From Pseudomonadota bacterium (lineage in GTDB: Bacteria; Pseudomonadota; Gammaproteobacteria; Acidiferrobacterales; UBA6901), in the NCBI GenBank assembly GCA_021783175.1, contig JAJXUF010000004.1, forward strand, positions 20,487 to 84,486: a stretch of DNA of 64,000 bases, given 5' to 3'. Below are positions 1-10,104 of this stretch, in pieces; the stretch's first letter is position 1, and each line of letters starts with the position of its first letter. The notes beneath the pieces are model-generated. The model was not told the origin of the DNA, did no database searches, and was given only the letters and a program-made list of their open reading frames with translations. A program made the position numbers and the translations under genes.

Positions 1-136
1 ATTATGGTAAGAAGGCACGAGGAGCAGCGTGAACGGTATGTCTGCCACGCGACGCATTGCCACGATCAGTCTCTTGCACCTGGTCCATGTGGCGGGTGCA
101 ACATCATGGATAGAAACGCAGACAGTATCTGTCAGC

Positions 137-1288
137 CTAGTCGCGAGCATGGGCGATCTCCAGCGGCGTATCGATGGCTGGCAAAGACAGACCTGAGGTC
201 GAGCGCAGATTGCGGTAATGTGCGATAAGCGCAGAAAACACACGGTCCCATGCGTAATGTCTGCAAACGTGCGATCGCGCCAATGTTCCCATGGCGCGCG
301 GGTTGGAGGCGAAAAGTAAGTCGATACCTTGGGCGATTGCTGCACCTCCTTTTTGCTCCACAAGCACTCCGCACCCGGCCGGTACGATCTCCGCTACGCC
401 ACCTGACGCCATTCCGACAACGGGAATGCCGCATGCCATGGCCTCGAGCACGGCCAAGCCGAATGTTTCCCTATCGCCGGCGTGAACAAAGGCGTCGCAG
501 CTGGCAAGCAGCATTGCGAGATGTGACGAGTCTGCCATATATGGAAAAATAGTCACGTTGCTAGGACATTTCGAAACATGTTCGCCGCCGACTATGATCA
601 GGTGATACATTGGCCCAAGCAGCCGCAGCGCATCAAATAGCCAGGGAATGTTCTTTTCCCGCGCAAAACGTCCGGCGTAGACCAGCAACTTGCAGTCCGG
701 TGGCAGGTTGAGCCGGGTGCGCAGATCGATGCGAGACCCATATGGATGAAACAAGGCCGTATCAACGCCAAGTGGGTGATGCCGCGCCGCGGATATACCT
801 AACGCATGCAGGCTGGTTACCATTGCGCGGCTTGGGGCGAGTACCAGATCGAATTGCGCATAGAGGCGGGCGACGTAGGTCTCTGCCATTCTTTCACCAA
901 GACGGCCAAATCGTGCACCGAGCAGTCGCGGGAGATCGGAGTGGTAGAAGCCCACCACGGGAACACCAAGTTCGCGACCGGCACGTAGCGCACCCCATGC
1001 CAATGTGTAGGGGTCTCCGGCTTCGATTAGGTCCGGTTTCATTGCGCAAAGCTTTTCTGCGGCATCGCTGACAAGCATTGGAAAGCGATAGCCATCCGAG
1101 AACGGGATCGGAACACCGCGAATGCGATAAAGAGATTCAGTCGTATCGTCAGTTTTCCCCGGCCCAGGTACCAGGAGGGAATGGCGAATTCCAGATTCAC
1201 GCATTAGCCATTGTCGCTTGGCAGTCAGGTAGCGTTTAACGCCACCGCTGGTGTCGCAGAAGAACATGGTGGCGTCGACAAGATGCAT
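137..1288 (-). CDS. Glycosyltransferase family 4 (GT-B fold)
   Basis: Likely transfers a sugar from a nucleotide-sugar donor to a lipid or glycan acceptor on the cytoplasmic side of the membrane. The 383-residue protein has the two-domain GT-B layout: an N-terminal acceptor half with an early glycine-rich SGGVKRY stretch, a linker with HPLGVDTALFHP, the donor-domain start VYAGRFAREKNIPWL, and the E-x7-E signature in ETFGLAVLE followed by the ACGIPVV and GGVAEIV elements typical of family GT4. The ATG at 1288 gives the full fold, although no strong ribosome-binding site precedes it. It stands alone at the window edge, so the acceptor cannot be inferred. Family assignment is firm; substrate unknown. 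Confidence 0.85.
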   Translation of the reverse strand: MHLVDATMFFCDTSGGVKRYLTAKRQWLMRESGIRHSLLVPGPGKTDDTTESLYRIRGVPIPFSDGYRFPMLVSDAAEKLCAMKPDLIEAGDPYTLAWGALRAGRELGVPVVGFYHSDLPRLLGARFGRLGERMAETYVARLYAQFDLVLAPSRAMVTSLHALGISAARHHPLGVDTALFHPYGSRIDLRTRLNLPPDCKLLVYAGRFAREKNIPWLFDALRLLGPMYHLIIVGGEHVSKCPSNVTIFPYMADSSHLAMLLASCDAFVHAGDRETFGLAVLEAMACGIPVVGMASGGVAEIVPAGCGVLVEQKGGAAIAQGIDLLFASNPRAMGTLARSHVCRHYAWDRVFSALIAHYRNLRSTSGLSLPAIDTPLEIAHARD

Positions 1289-1687
1289 GCAGTGCAGATA
1301 TTTTTAACGCGACAGGACGATAGAGAGTGGGGTAAGAATTGTTGCAGCATGCTATATGCATAATCTTGCATTTTTGTTACGGTTTACGCGGCGCGCGTGA
1401 CTGGGCGCAATAATAAGAGTAGGACCCCGTGCCAGCGCTTGAGTCAGTGTTGAAATAAGAAACCAAGGCCATGACCTTGAGGCGGAAGAGGAAAATGAAG
1501 AAATTCCTCGTCATCGCCGGGTCTGTGCTATTTCAATTTGTGCCTGGACGGCGCAAGGGTAGCGCACTGCCCGGTAGTTCGGGTTTGATTCACCGCGCTG
1601 GCGGAATTAGAAAATCAATATTGCAGTTTTGCTACAAAAGTAACACCATACTCGCAGGACGATCCTCGCAACTGCAGCAATAATCTG
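1289..1687. other. Intergenic region, no convincing gene
   Basis: This roughly 400-base stretch separates divergent genes and probably carries both promoters. A short reading frame at 1495-1683 begins MKKFLVIAG after a purine-rich stretch and could be the remnant of a small exported protein. It lacks a complete signal peptide, has no recognisable domain and is not called. Confidence 0.4.
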
Positions 1688-2674
1688 GTGATAGGTGTCG
1701 ATGTCATCGGCATGAGCCCAGCTATCGAAAATGCGCCCGCGAAACGCGCCAGTGACAACACTGGGCCGCATCGTACCGGTCATCACTGCAATGATCATCA
1801 ACGACCGCGCGAAAGCGGGGTAAGACTTCCGGATGGACGTCAGTTAGGTTACGCCGAGTATGGTGATCCCCAGGGTTCGCCGGTTTTCTATTTTCATGGC
1901 TTCCCCGGTTCGCGATTTGAGGCGGCACCGGCTCATGAGGCGGCCATCGCAGTCAACGCGCACATCTTTGCTTTTGATCGGCCGGGTTATGGACTTTCGG
2001 ATCCCCAGCCAGGTCGAATGCTTATCGATTGGGCCCGGGACGTCGGGCATGCAGCGGATGCGCTGGGCATTTCTCGCTTTGCGATACTTGGAGTATCGGG
2101 GGGAGGTCCGTATGCGCTGGCATGTGCTTACGCGATTCCCCAGCGACTAAGCGCAATTGGTGTGGTCTGCGGGCTGGGCCCGACGGATGACGTGGCGCTT
2201 CGTAGTCAGATGAGTTGGCCGCTAAGAGCCGGTCTTTTTCTCGGGCGGCACGCCCCGTGGTTCTATTCATTCCTGCATGTCGTGCTGTTCAGTGTTCTTC
2301 GCTGTCGTCCGGAGCAGGTGTTGCGCGTCTTGAGCATTGACGATCCAGAGCCGGACCGTGCTGTCATGCGGCGGTCCGACTTAAGGGAGGCAATTCTGAC
2401 GTCAATTCGCGAAGCTTTGCGTTGCGGTGCCCGCGGCCTTACGCAGGATGTGCGGCTCTACGCGCGCAGCTGGGGGTTCGCTCTGGAATCCATTTCTGCG
2501 CCGGTAAGTCTGTGGCATGGCGAAGCCGACACCACAGTCCCCAGCGTAATGGGACACCAAGTCGCCGCGCGTTTGCCGTATTGCCGACCGCATTTTCTGC
2601 GTGGAGAAGGGCACTTCTCTTTGCCGTTCAATCACTCGAGCGATATTCTGCGCGCATTGATCAACCTGGAGTAG
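1688..2674 (+). CDS. Alpha/beta-hydrolase fold protein
   Basis: A probable cytoplasmic serine hydrolase of unknown substrate. The catalytic core starts near residue 42 (VRLPDGRQLGY), has the oxyanion-loop HGFPGSR, a nucleophile elbow GVSGGGP placing the serine on a sharp turn, a C-terminal acid in HGEADTTVP and a catalytic histidine in GEGHFSLPF, so the whole triad is present. The start is uncertain: a GTG at 1688 gives 328 residues, while an ATG at 1712 would remove eight; the first 40 residues look non-homologous either way. It diverges from the upstream glycosyltransferase and is not in an obvious operon. Confidence 0.8.
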   Translation: MIGVDVIGMSPAIENAPAKRASDNTGPHRTGHHCNDHQRPRESGVRLPDGRQLGYAEYGDPQGSPVFYFHGFPGSRFEAAPAHEAAIAVNAHIFAFDRPGYGLSDPQPGRMLIDWARDVGHAADALGISRFAILGVSGGGPYALACAYAIPQRLSAIGVVCGLGPTDDVALRSQMSWPLRAGLFLGRHAPWFYSFLHVVLFSVLRCRPEQVLRVLSIDDPEPDRAVMRRSDLREAILTSIREALRCGARGLTQDVRLYARSWGFALESISAPVSLWHGEADTTVPSVMGHQVAARLPYCRPHFLRGEGHFSLPFNHSSDILRALINLE

Positions 2675-2920
2675 CTGGTGGGCGCCTGTCCAGCTGATTC
2701 CGCTCTGGTAATGGGGTGAATTGTCGAGCCTGCTGCATGCAGATTCCGATGCCGGGAGCCTCTGGGGCCGATATGGCAAAGTGCGCGATGGCCTCTTTCT
2801 CGTGAAGCGAGGTCACGAAGAAACCTGTTCGTGATGTTGCGACTATCGGCTGGTAGCGGGAATACTCCTTTCAGTGGTAATTCCAGTTGTTGGCAGTGGC
2901 TGAGTATCGACAAACCGAAA

Positions 2921-3511
2921 TTACTTCTTTCGACACACTAATTCACCCTTGCCAATGGGGACGATAAGCGCATCGACCCGCTCATCGGCCAACGCCCTAT
3001 CAAGCATTGGCCGCAGCGGCGCTTCATGATTGATTGCGTTGTCGGCAACCAGGATTCCCCCGGATACCATATTCGGTATGACTGCTTCGTAACATTCCCC
3101 GTAGATCTCTTTTTCTGCGTCAAGAAAGCAGAATGCTACATCGAGGCAGGTATCGAGATGATCGAGCGCGTTGCCGTGGACGAATTCAACGACATCTTCC
3201 ACATCCGCCAGCTTGATAGTTTGTCTTGCCAGTTCCGCTTTCTCGTCCAGAATTTCAAACGTCGTAATAGTCCGACCTAGAAGGCGGCAGGCGAGGGAAA
3301 GCCAGAGCGTCGAGTAACCGGCACTGGTTCCGATCTCGAGATAACGTCCGGCGGGAGCCATGGCCGCAAGCATGGCAATAAATTTACCCGTTTCCGGCGG
3401 GATTTGGCGCAGGCGCTGAGGCCGGGAGGTTCCGTCCACTCGATCCAGGGCGTCGATTCGTTCGAGCTGATCCATTCTTTGACGCAGACACTGCGGCATT
3501 TGGTCAAACAT
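2921..3511 (-). CDS. Class I SAM-dependent O-methyltransferase
   Basis: Predicted to methylate a hydroxyl group of a small molecule using S-adenosylmethionine, in the cytoplasm. The 196-residue length and organisation fit the catechol/caffeoyl-CoA O-methyltransferase-like family: motif I is [12 protein letters not shown], followed by an acidic strand [10 protein letters not shown], a motif [12 protein letters not shown] corresponding to the metal-binding loop, and [12 protein letters not shown], where the DN pair normally completes metal binding. The N-terminal segment contains the family's typical PPETGKF element. It is convergent with the upstream hydrolase. Substrate cannot be told from sequence. 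Confidence 0.85.
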   Translation of the reverse strand: MFDQMPQCLRQRMDQLERIDALDRVDGTSRPQRLRQIPPETGKFIAMLAAMAPAGRYLEIGTSAGYSTLWLSLACRLLGRTITTFEILDEKAELARQTIKLADVEDVVEFVHGNALDHLDTCLDVAFCFLDAEKEIYGECYEAVIPNMVSGGILVADNAINHEAPLRPMLDRALADERVDALIVPIGKGELVCRKK

Positions 3512-3743
3512 TATCCCTCCTTGAATGCCACCATTCTATATATTCCATTCTATCTGTATATACGGACACCCTGGCGGAGTTCCTGCGGGTTCATGGATGT
3601 GATATCGCGCAGGGAAATTTCTGCAGCCCACCGATCAATCCGGAAAGCTTGACGCAACTGCTGCAGGACTGGCATCGTTTCAGTGACGGTAAGTGCGAAA
3701 CTGCGAAATCCGGATCCGGTTAAAAAGTAAAATCTGGTTATTT

Positions 3744-4424
3744 ATGAACATGGCAGGAAAGACCCTTGTGCTAATGCTCTGTTTGTTGGCGACAGTTGTC
3801 GTCGCCAACGCTACGCCACCAGCCAAAGCGGTATTGTTTCCGTCTTCCGACGGCGGGATCGTGGATGCAGATCTTTACGGGCATGGTGTCCGTGGAGTTG
3901 TACTGGCGCACGGAGCGGCATTTGACAAGAAAAGCTGGGCTCCCCTGGCAAGTCGTCTGGTAGCTCTGGGCTATTCCGTGCTTGCCATTGACTTCCGTGG
4001 CTATGGCAGGTCGCGTGGTGGCAACAAGCCCGATGGACTGGATCAGGATGTGATCGGCGCGGTGCGCTGGTTGCATGCGCAAGGCGTAAAACCGGTTTCG
4101 GTTCTCGGTGGCAGCATGGGGGGTGGGGCCGCCGCCGAAGCGGCAACAGAGATGAAAAGAGGGGAGCTTGCCAAGCTCATTCTGCTCTCACCGGTTCCGA
4201 TCAAGGACCCCGAACGCATCAATGCGGCGTCAATTCTGTATATCGCAAGCCGCAATGAAGCCCTTGAGCCAGCAATACTCGATCAGTACGGTCGCGCGCC
4301 GAAACCCAAAAAAATCGTTCTGCTTTCTGGCAGCGCGCATGCACAAAACATCTTTGCGACGCCGCAATCCGCACGTCTTACTGCGATTATTCTCCAGTTT
4401 CTTTCAGGCAAGCCCGTCCGATAA
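3744..4424 (+). CDS. Exported alpha/beta-hydrolase (dienelactone-hydrolase-like)
   Basis: A small secreted or periplasmic hydrolase of unknown substrate. The ATG at 3744 begins a good signal peptide (MNMAGKTLVLMLCLLATVVV, then ANA), whereas the upstream in-frame codons would add a charged extension before it, so this start was chosen. Hallmarks are VLAHGAAFDKKSW near the oxyanion hole, DFRGYGRSRGG, the nucleophile elbow GGSMGGG and a late histidine in SGSAHAQNIF. The usual acid residue before the last strand is not clear: the position reads ASRNEALEP. Activity is therefore probable but not certain. Confidence 0.75.
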   Translation: MNMAGKTLVLMLCLLATVVVANATPPAKAVLFPSSDGGIVDADLYGHGVRGVVLAHGAAFDKKSWAPLASRLVALGYSVLAIDFRGYGRSRGGNKPDGLDQDVIGAVRWLHAQGVKPVSVLGGSMGGGAAAEAATEMKRGELAKLILLSPVPIKDPERINAASILYIASRNEALEPAILDQYGRAPKPKKIVLLSGSAHAQNIFATPQSARLTAIILQFLSGKPVR

Positions 4425-4791
4425 CTTTCGCTGACGCCAGTCGAATTTCACCTTGCAGGTTACAGCGCCCGGCTTCCAGGCAGGCCAGCGCAAGCGAAAA
4501 TTTTCTTTGCAATAGCATCGCGTCTGGATGCAATTCCGAGTTCTTCGCAAAAAATCAAGTGTTTGATTTCTATGAATTTGTGATAATTGCCCTGGAGTGA
4601 TATATGGGGAATGCGCAGATTTTGCCAGATGCAGAAGCGCCTTTGGCGCTGGCGACTAAGGCTAAGAAAAAAGATCGACCGCGAATTAATTACTGCGCAT
4701 AGTGGTGTTGGCAAGCCGGACACCTGGACTGCCAACCCCTGGCAAAAAAGTCTTGTCGCAGTCGAGTCAACCGTTAAAGGGAAATTTGAAA

Positions 4792-7347
4792 TTGTTGAAA
4801 CCTGATCAACCAGATTGGCGCGACGTCGAAGGCCTTACCGGGTCCGAGGCAGCCGCCCGATTGCGCGCAGAGGGTTACAACGAGCTTCCGGAAGCCCGCC
4901 ACCGTTCTATCATTGCAATCGCCCTAGAAGTAACACGCGAACCCATGTTTGTGTTGTTGCTCGCCGCCTGCGCAGTTTACTCCTTGCTTGGCGATGTAGG
5001 GGAGGCTTTGGTTCTGCTCAGTTTCGTTGTCGTGGTAATGGGGGTCACAATTTACCAGGAGCAGCGTACCGAGCGTGTACTCGATGCGTTGCGCGATCTT
5101 ACCAGCCCGCGAGCACATGTAGTCCGTGACGGACAGCAGCAGCGGATTCCCGGACGTGATGTGGTGCGCGGAGATATACTCTTGCTGGCTGAAGGGGACC
5201 GGGTACCCGCGGATGCCGCCGTGCTTGCCTTGCGTAACCTTCAGCTCGATGAATCACTCTTGACCGGCGAATCGGTACCCGTAACCAAATCCTACTGGAA
5301 TCGAGTAACGCCGATAGCGCGTCCCGGCGGTGAAGGCCAGCCATTCATCTATTCAGGTACTCTGGTCGTTCAGGGAACCGCAATAGCGGAAGTTCTTGCA
5401 ACCGGTCAGCACAGCGAAATCGGTCGCATCGGCAGGGCCTTGCAAGTTATTGAGATTGAACCAACGCCGCTGCAGCAGCAGACGCGCCGGCTCGTTCGCA
5501 TGTTCGCCATTATAGGCCTGGTTCTCTGCGCTTTACTGGTCCTTGTTTACGGACTTGCACGCGGCAGCTGGCTGAACGGTCTGCTTGCCGGCATTACGCT
5601 TGCGATGGCGACTCTACCCGAGGAGTTTCCTGTTGTTTTGACAGTTTTTCTTGCGCTCGGTGCATGGCGCATTTCCCGACGTCGAGTGCTGACACGCCGT
5701 ATTCCCGCAGTTGAAACGCTCGGCTCGGCAACGGTCTTGTGTGTCGACAAGACAGGAACGCTGACTCGAAACGAAATGGCGGTGCATACATTAGTCGTGG
5801 GAAATGAATTCTTTCGGGTGCCGGACGACCGTGACATCCGGCCGCTGCCCGACGAGTTCCACGAATTGATCGAATTCGGCATTTTGGCGAGCGAGATCGA
5901 CCCGCTGGATCCGATGGAAAAGGCAATGCACGCCATCGGAAGGCGCTTTCTCGCCGATACTGAGCACTTGCATGCTGACTGGCAGCTAGTGCATGAGTAT
6001 CCGCTGACCCGTGATATGCGCGCCATTTCGCATGCCTGGCGCGCCACGCGTTCAGACGAATATGTCGTCGCCGCAAAAGGTGCGCCGGAAGCAATCGTTG
6101 ATTTGTGCCATCTCGATGTCCCCGGTGCGAACCTGATCGCACAACAGATAGATGCGCTTTCCTCCCAGGGGCTGCGCGTACTGGGCGTGGCGGCTGCCAG
6201 GTTTTCGGGAAAATCCTGGCCGCCGGTGCAGCATGATTTCGATTTTCGATTATTGGGTCTCATCGCGCTTGCCGACCCATTGCGGGAAACCGTCCCCGAC
6301 GCGATTGCCCAGTGCAAGTCCGCAGGTGTGCGCGTGGTCATGATTACCGGGGATTATCCCGGGACTGCGTTGGCCGTTGCTCGCGAAGCAGGTCTCGAAC
6401 CTGGCGAGGTAATGACCGGAGATGAGATCGACAGGCTGTCCGAATCCGGGTTGCGAACCCGCCTGCCGGCGGTGAACGTCTTTGCCCGGGCAGTACCGGA
6501 TCAGAAACTGAAGCTCGTAAGCGCGTTTAAGGACAACGGCGAGGTGGTGGCCATGACCGGAGACGGCGTCAACGACGCTCCCGCTCTCAGGGCAGCACAT
6601 ATAGGTATCGCTATGGGTGGACGGGGAACGGATGTTGCGCGCGAAGCAGCTTCGCTCGTGCTGCTCGATGACGATTTCGCCTCCATTGTTGACGTTGTGC
6701 GCCTCGGTCGACGGGTCTACGACAACCTGCGAAAGGCAATGGCCTATATCCTTGCGATACACGTACCGATCGCGGGCCTGTCGCTGCTGCCAGTCCTGTT
6801 TGGCTGGCCGTTGCTCTTCTTTCCGGCCCATATCGCATTTCTCGAACTCATCATAGACCCATCCTGCTCCATTGCCTTCGAGGCAGAGGGTGAAGAGGCC
6901 AATGTCATGCAACGCCCGCCACGTCCCGCAGGCGAGTCTTTGTTGACCGGATGGAGTCTCTTTCTCAGTCTGCTGCAGGGTCTCGGCGTGCTTTGTTCAG
7001 CGCTTGTTGTTTTTGGTGTGGCGCTGGAACAGGGGTATTCAGCTGATGCGGCCAGGACCCTAGTATTCACCACGCTCGTCATAGCCAACATCGCGCTCAT
7101 TTTTACCAATCGGTCCTGGGAGCGCAATCTGTTTGCGTCATTGCGCGTACCGAATCGCTCGCTGTGGATAATTTCCGGGGTGGCTGTGATGAGTCTGATC
7201 GTTGTGCTGAATGTACCTGCGTTGCGTAAAGTTTTCCGCTTCCAGCACGTTGGCATTGGCGAGCTTCTCTTGGCCGCCGCGATGGGATTTGCCAGTATTG
7301 TATGGTTCGAAATCTGGAAAACTTTTCGCAACGGCCGAAGAGCTTGA
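4792..7347 (+). CDS. P-type cation-transporting ATPase (P2-like)
   Basis: An inner-membrane ATP-driven cation pump. It has an N-terminal cation-ATPase domain (LTGSEAAARLRAEGYNELPE), the TGES actuator motif, TLPEEFPVV in the fourth membrane helix, the phosphorylation site DKTGTLT, KGAPEAI in the nucleotide domain, and the hinge TGDGVNDAPAL, followed by four C-terminal helices. The sixth helix carries ELIIDPSCS, seen in bacterial Ca2+-ATPase-like pumps; the ion is not settled by sequence. The start is ambiguous. A GTG at 4702 would add about 30 unrelated residues, while TTG codons at 4792/4795 follow an AAAGGGAAA stretch, and I favour these. A second P-type ATPase follows 200 bases on. Confidence 0.88.
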   Translation: MLKPDQPDWRDVEGLTGSEAAARLRAEGYNELPEARHRSIIAIALEVTREPMFVLLLAACAVYSLLGDVGEALVLLSFVVVVMGVTIYQEQRTERVLDALRDLTSPRAHVVRDGQQQRIPGRDVVRGDILLLAEGDRVPADAAVLALRNLQLDESLLTGESVPVTKSYWNRVTPIARPGGEGQPFIYSGTLVVQGTAIAEVLATGQHSEIGRIGRALQVIEIEPTPLQQQTRRLVRMFAIIGLVLCALLVLVYGLARGSWLNGLLAGITLAMATLPEEFPVVLTVFLALGAWRISRRRVLTRRIPAVETLGSATVLCVDKTGTLTRNEMAVHTLVVGNEFFRVPDDRDIRPLPDEFHELIEFGILASEIDPLDPMEKAMHAIGRRFLADTEHLHADWQLVHEYPLTRDMRAISHAWRATRSDEYVVAAKGAPEAIVDLCHLDVPGANLIAQQIDALSSQGLRVLGVAAARFSGKSWPPVQHDFDFRLLGLIALADPLRETVPDAIAQCKSAGVRVVMITGDYPGTALAVAREAGLEPGEVMTGDEIDRLSESGLRTRLPAVNVFARAVPDQKLKLVSAFKDNGEVVAMTGDGVNDAPALRAAHIGIAMGGRGTDVAREAASLVLLDDDFASIVDVVRLGRRVYDNLRKAMAYILAIHVPIAGLSLLPVLFGWPLLFFPAHIAFLELIIDPSCSIAFEAEGEEANVMQRPPRPAGESLLTGWSLFLSLLQGLGVLCSALVVFGVALEQGYSADAARTLVFTTLVIANIALIFTNRSWERNLFASLRVPNRSLWIISGVAVMSLIVVLNVPALRKVFRFQHVGIGELLLAAAMGFASIVWFEIWKTFRNGRRA

Positions 7348-7557
7348 GTCAGGGCACGGAAGTCGTTGCGCCGATAGCTGGCCGAAGGCATCGCCGCGCC
7401 ACGCTGACAGCGAGCAGCAGGCATAAAAAATGGGTGGTTGGCGTTACCTTTGATTGCATGGGCAGCTGGGTGCGCTTCCGTCGCGGCGAGATGTGAAGTC
7501 CTTGCTGGCAGACGGATATCCAGTGTGTAATGCACGTTTTTTCGAGGAATGTATTGC

Positions 7558-9900
7558 ATGACTGAACCGGCGCAGCTATCCGACTCAACGCTTCAGGGTC
7601 TGACCAGCCAGGAGGCGCAACTGCGCTTGCAGCAGTTTGGGGCCAACGCCGTTGCCGCGGAGCGCCGTCATCCACTTCTGACTTTTTTTGCCAAATTCTG
7701 GGCGCCCGTGCCATGGATGCTGGAGGCGGCCATCATCCTTCAGGTTTTTCTCGGCAAGCTGGACGAAGCATTGATTATTGCAATCCTGCTTGCCGTCAAT
7801 GGGGTGTTAAGTTTTGTCCAGGAAAGCAAGGCAAATAGTGCATTGGCGCTGCTCAAAAGCCGCCTTTCCGTGCGCGCGCGGGTACGGCGCGATGGACGTT
7901 GGCAGCAACTTCCGGCTGAGGTATTGGTGCCGGGTGATGTCATTCATTTGCGCATGGGCGATCTTGCTCCTGCCGATGTACGTCTGCAACAGGGAAACAT
8001 ATTGCTCGATCAGTCAGCACTCACGGGTGAATCGCTCCCGGTTGAGGCCGCAGCCGGAGCGCAAGCCTACGCCGGTGCAGTGATCAAGCGCGGGGAAGCC
8101 ACTGGCGAGGTTACTGCCACAGGCGCACGGACATATTTCGGAAAAACCGCCGAGCTTGTGCGTACTGCGCGAACCGTCAGCCACCTGCAAACCATTATCT
8201 TCCAAATCGTAAAATACCTTATTGTCCTCGACGCAATTCTTGTTGCTGGTTTGCTGGTGTTTGCGATCTTGAGTCACATGCCGTTGACTCAAGTCGCGCC
8301 GTTCGTCCTGATCATGCTTGTGGCCTCGGTCCCCGCTGCTCTTCCCGCGACGTTTACTCTCGCTACGGCCATGGGTGCGCGTGAGCTGGCGCATAATGGC
8401 GTCCTCGTCACGCGGCTTTCGGCCATCGAAGAGGCGGCCGCCATGGATGTTTTGGCGAGCGACAAGACTGGCACTATCACTGAAAACAGGATTGCCCTCG
8501 CTGCCCTGCAACCTGTCCCGCCATATGCTGAAAAGGACCTGCTGCGACTTGCCGCGCTTGCTTGTGACGAAGCAACTCAAGATCCGATCGACCTGGCCAT
8601 CTTGGCTGCGGCCAACGCGCGCGGTGCGCTTGCTGAAGTGCCAGTTCGTTTGCAGTTCATTCCGTTCGATCCGGCAACCAAGCGTTCGGAGGCGGTTTTC
8701 AGGGAAGGTACGCAAATTTTGCATGTCATAAAGGGAGCGGTGCGAACTGTCATCGGGCTCTGCGCCCACGCTCCAGATATGGAATCGACTGTGGCGCGAT
8801 TGGCTGCAGAGGGCTATCGTGTGCTTGCGGTGGCCACGGGACAGGAAGGCGCGCTAGCGCTGGCTGGCCTTGTCGCCATGCAGGATCCACCGCGCCCTGA
8901 TTCGAAAAGCATGATTGAAGACCTGCGAGCACTCGGTGTACGTGTTGTAATGGTAACTGGGGACGGGTTATCTACCGCCCGTGCTGTCGCCTCCCAAGTC
9001 GGTTTGGGAGATCGTGCGTGTCCGCCCGAGGTGCTACGCGAAGAAGGCGACGGTGCGCTCGCGCGGTGCGATGTTTTTGCCCGTGTCTTTCCTGAGGACA
9101 AGTTCCGCCTAGTGCAAGCACTGCAGCGCGCCGGGCACGTAGTTGGTATGACGGGTGACGGCGTCAATGATGCACCTGCTTTGAAGCAGGCGGAAGTAGG
9201 GGTCGCTGTGTCGAATGCGACGGATGTCGCCAAAGCTTCGGCGAGCATGGTGCTGACCAATCCGGGATTAAGTGACGTGCTTGCGGCAGTGAAAGAGAGT
9301 CGGCGCATATATCAGCGCATGCTGACCTATACGCTGAACAAGATCATCAAAACGATTGAAATCGCCGTATTTCTAACAGTTGGCGTAATGGTGACTCGTA
9401 CTTTCATCATTACGCCGCTGCTTATTGTGCTGCTCCTTTTCACTAATGATTTCGTGACAATGTCTATTGCCACGGATCGCGTGGCTTTTTCACGCCAACC
9501 TGATCGCTGGCGGATCCGCGCCTTGGTGTTCACTGGAGGCGCGATGGCCGCTCTTGTTCTGATACTGTCGTTTAGCGTGTTTTTTGCGGCTCGCAGCTGG
9601 CTGCATCTGCCACTGCAGCAGCTGCAGACGCTGATTTTCCTGATGTTGGTATTTTCCGGGCAAGGAACGGTCTATTTGGTGAGAGAGCGACGCCACTTCT
9701 GGAACTCGCGGCCTGGCCGCTGGCTCTTGTTGAGTTCGGCCGCCGACATCATTGTTGTCAGTGTTCTTGCAGCCCGCGGAATCCTGATGGCTGCTATTCC
9801 ATTGACTCTGGTTCTGGGTCTCTTGTTCTTGGTGATGACCTATCTCGTGCTTGCCGACGTGCTCAAGGTCCGCATTTTCAAGCTATTCGGATGGGTATGA
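7558..9900 (+). CDS. P-type ATPase, plasma-membrane H+-ATPase (P3A) type
   Basis: Probably an inner-membrane proton pump or a related monovalent-cation pump. The protein of about 780 residues is short for P-type ATPases and has the P3A layout: actuator motif LTGESLPV, fourth-helix SVPAALPATFTLA, phosphorylation site DKTGTITENR, a small nucleotide domain with KGAVRT, hinge MTGDGVNDAPALK, and fifth/sixth helices with TNDFVTMSIATD, resembling the conserved ND...D arrangement of fungal and plant H+-ATPases. The ATG at 7558 was chosen because GAGGA lies nine bases upstream; the in-frame ATG at 7549 abuts that sequence. It follows another P-type ATPase and may be co-transcribed with it. Confidence 0.88.
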   Translation: MTEPAQLSDSTLQGLTSQEAQLRLQQFGANAVAAERRHPLLTFFAKFWAPVPWMLEAAIILQVFLGKLDEALIIAILLAVNGVLSFVQESKANSALALLKSRLSVRARVRRDGRWQQLPAEVLVPGDVIHLRMGDLAPADVRLQQGNILLDQSALTGESLPVEAAAGAQAYAGAVIKRGEATGEVTATGARTYFGKTAELVRTARTVSHLQTIIFQIVKYLIVLDAILVAGLLVFAILSHMPLTQVAPFVLIMLVASVPAALPATFTLATAMGARELAHNGVLVTRLSAIEEAAAMDVLASDKTGTITENRIALAALQPVPPYAEKDLLRLAALACDEATQDPIDLAILAAANARGALAEVPVRLQFIPFDPATKRSEAVFREGTQILHVIKGAVRTVIGLCAHAPDMESTVARLAAEGYRVLAVATGQEGALALAGLVAMQDPPRPDSKSMIEDLRALGVRVVMVTGDGLSTARAVASQVGLGDRACPPEVLREEGDGALARCDVFARVFPEDKFRLVQALQRAGHVVGMTGDGVNDAPALKQAEVGVAVSNATDVAKASASMVLTNPGLSDVLAAVKESRRIYQRMLTYTLNKIIKTIEIAVFLTVGVMVTRTFIITPLLIVLLLFTNDFVTMSIATDRVAFSRQPDRWRIRALVFTGGAMAALVLILSFSVFFAARSWLHLPLQQLQTLIFLMLVFSGQGTVYLVRERRHFWNSRPGRWLLLSSAADIIVVSVLAARGILMAAIPLTLVLGLLFLVMTYLVLADVLKVRIFKLFGWV

Positions 9901-10104
9901 AAGCTTGAAGGCACGACTGCAATCGCGCGCTTAAGGATTTTGTTTATTGCCGAAACCCATTCCCAGGTATGCACGGCAAACCGGTTGCCCGACGCGTACT
10001 CCCGTGCGAAATGGACGGGGAGCGCTGTGAACGGGGTTGCATTAGTGGTGCGCCGGCCGGCCCGTGAACTCAAGGCCGGATGCGCGGTAGCGTGTAGCGG
10101 TGCT

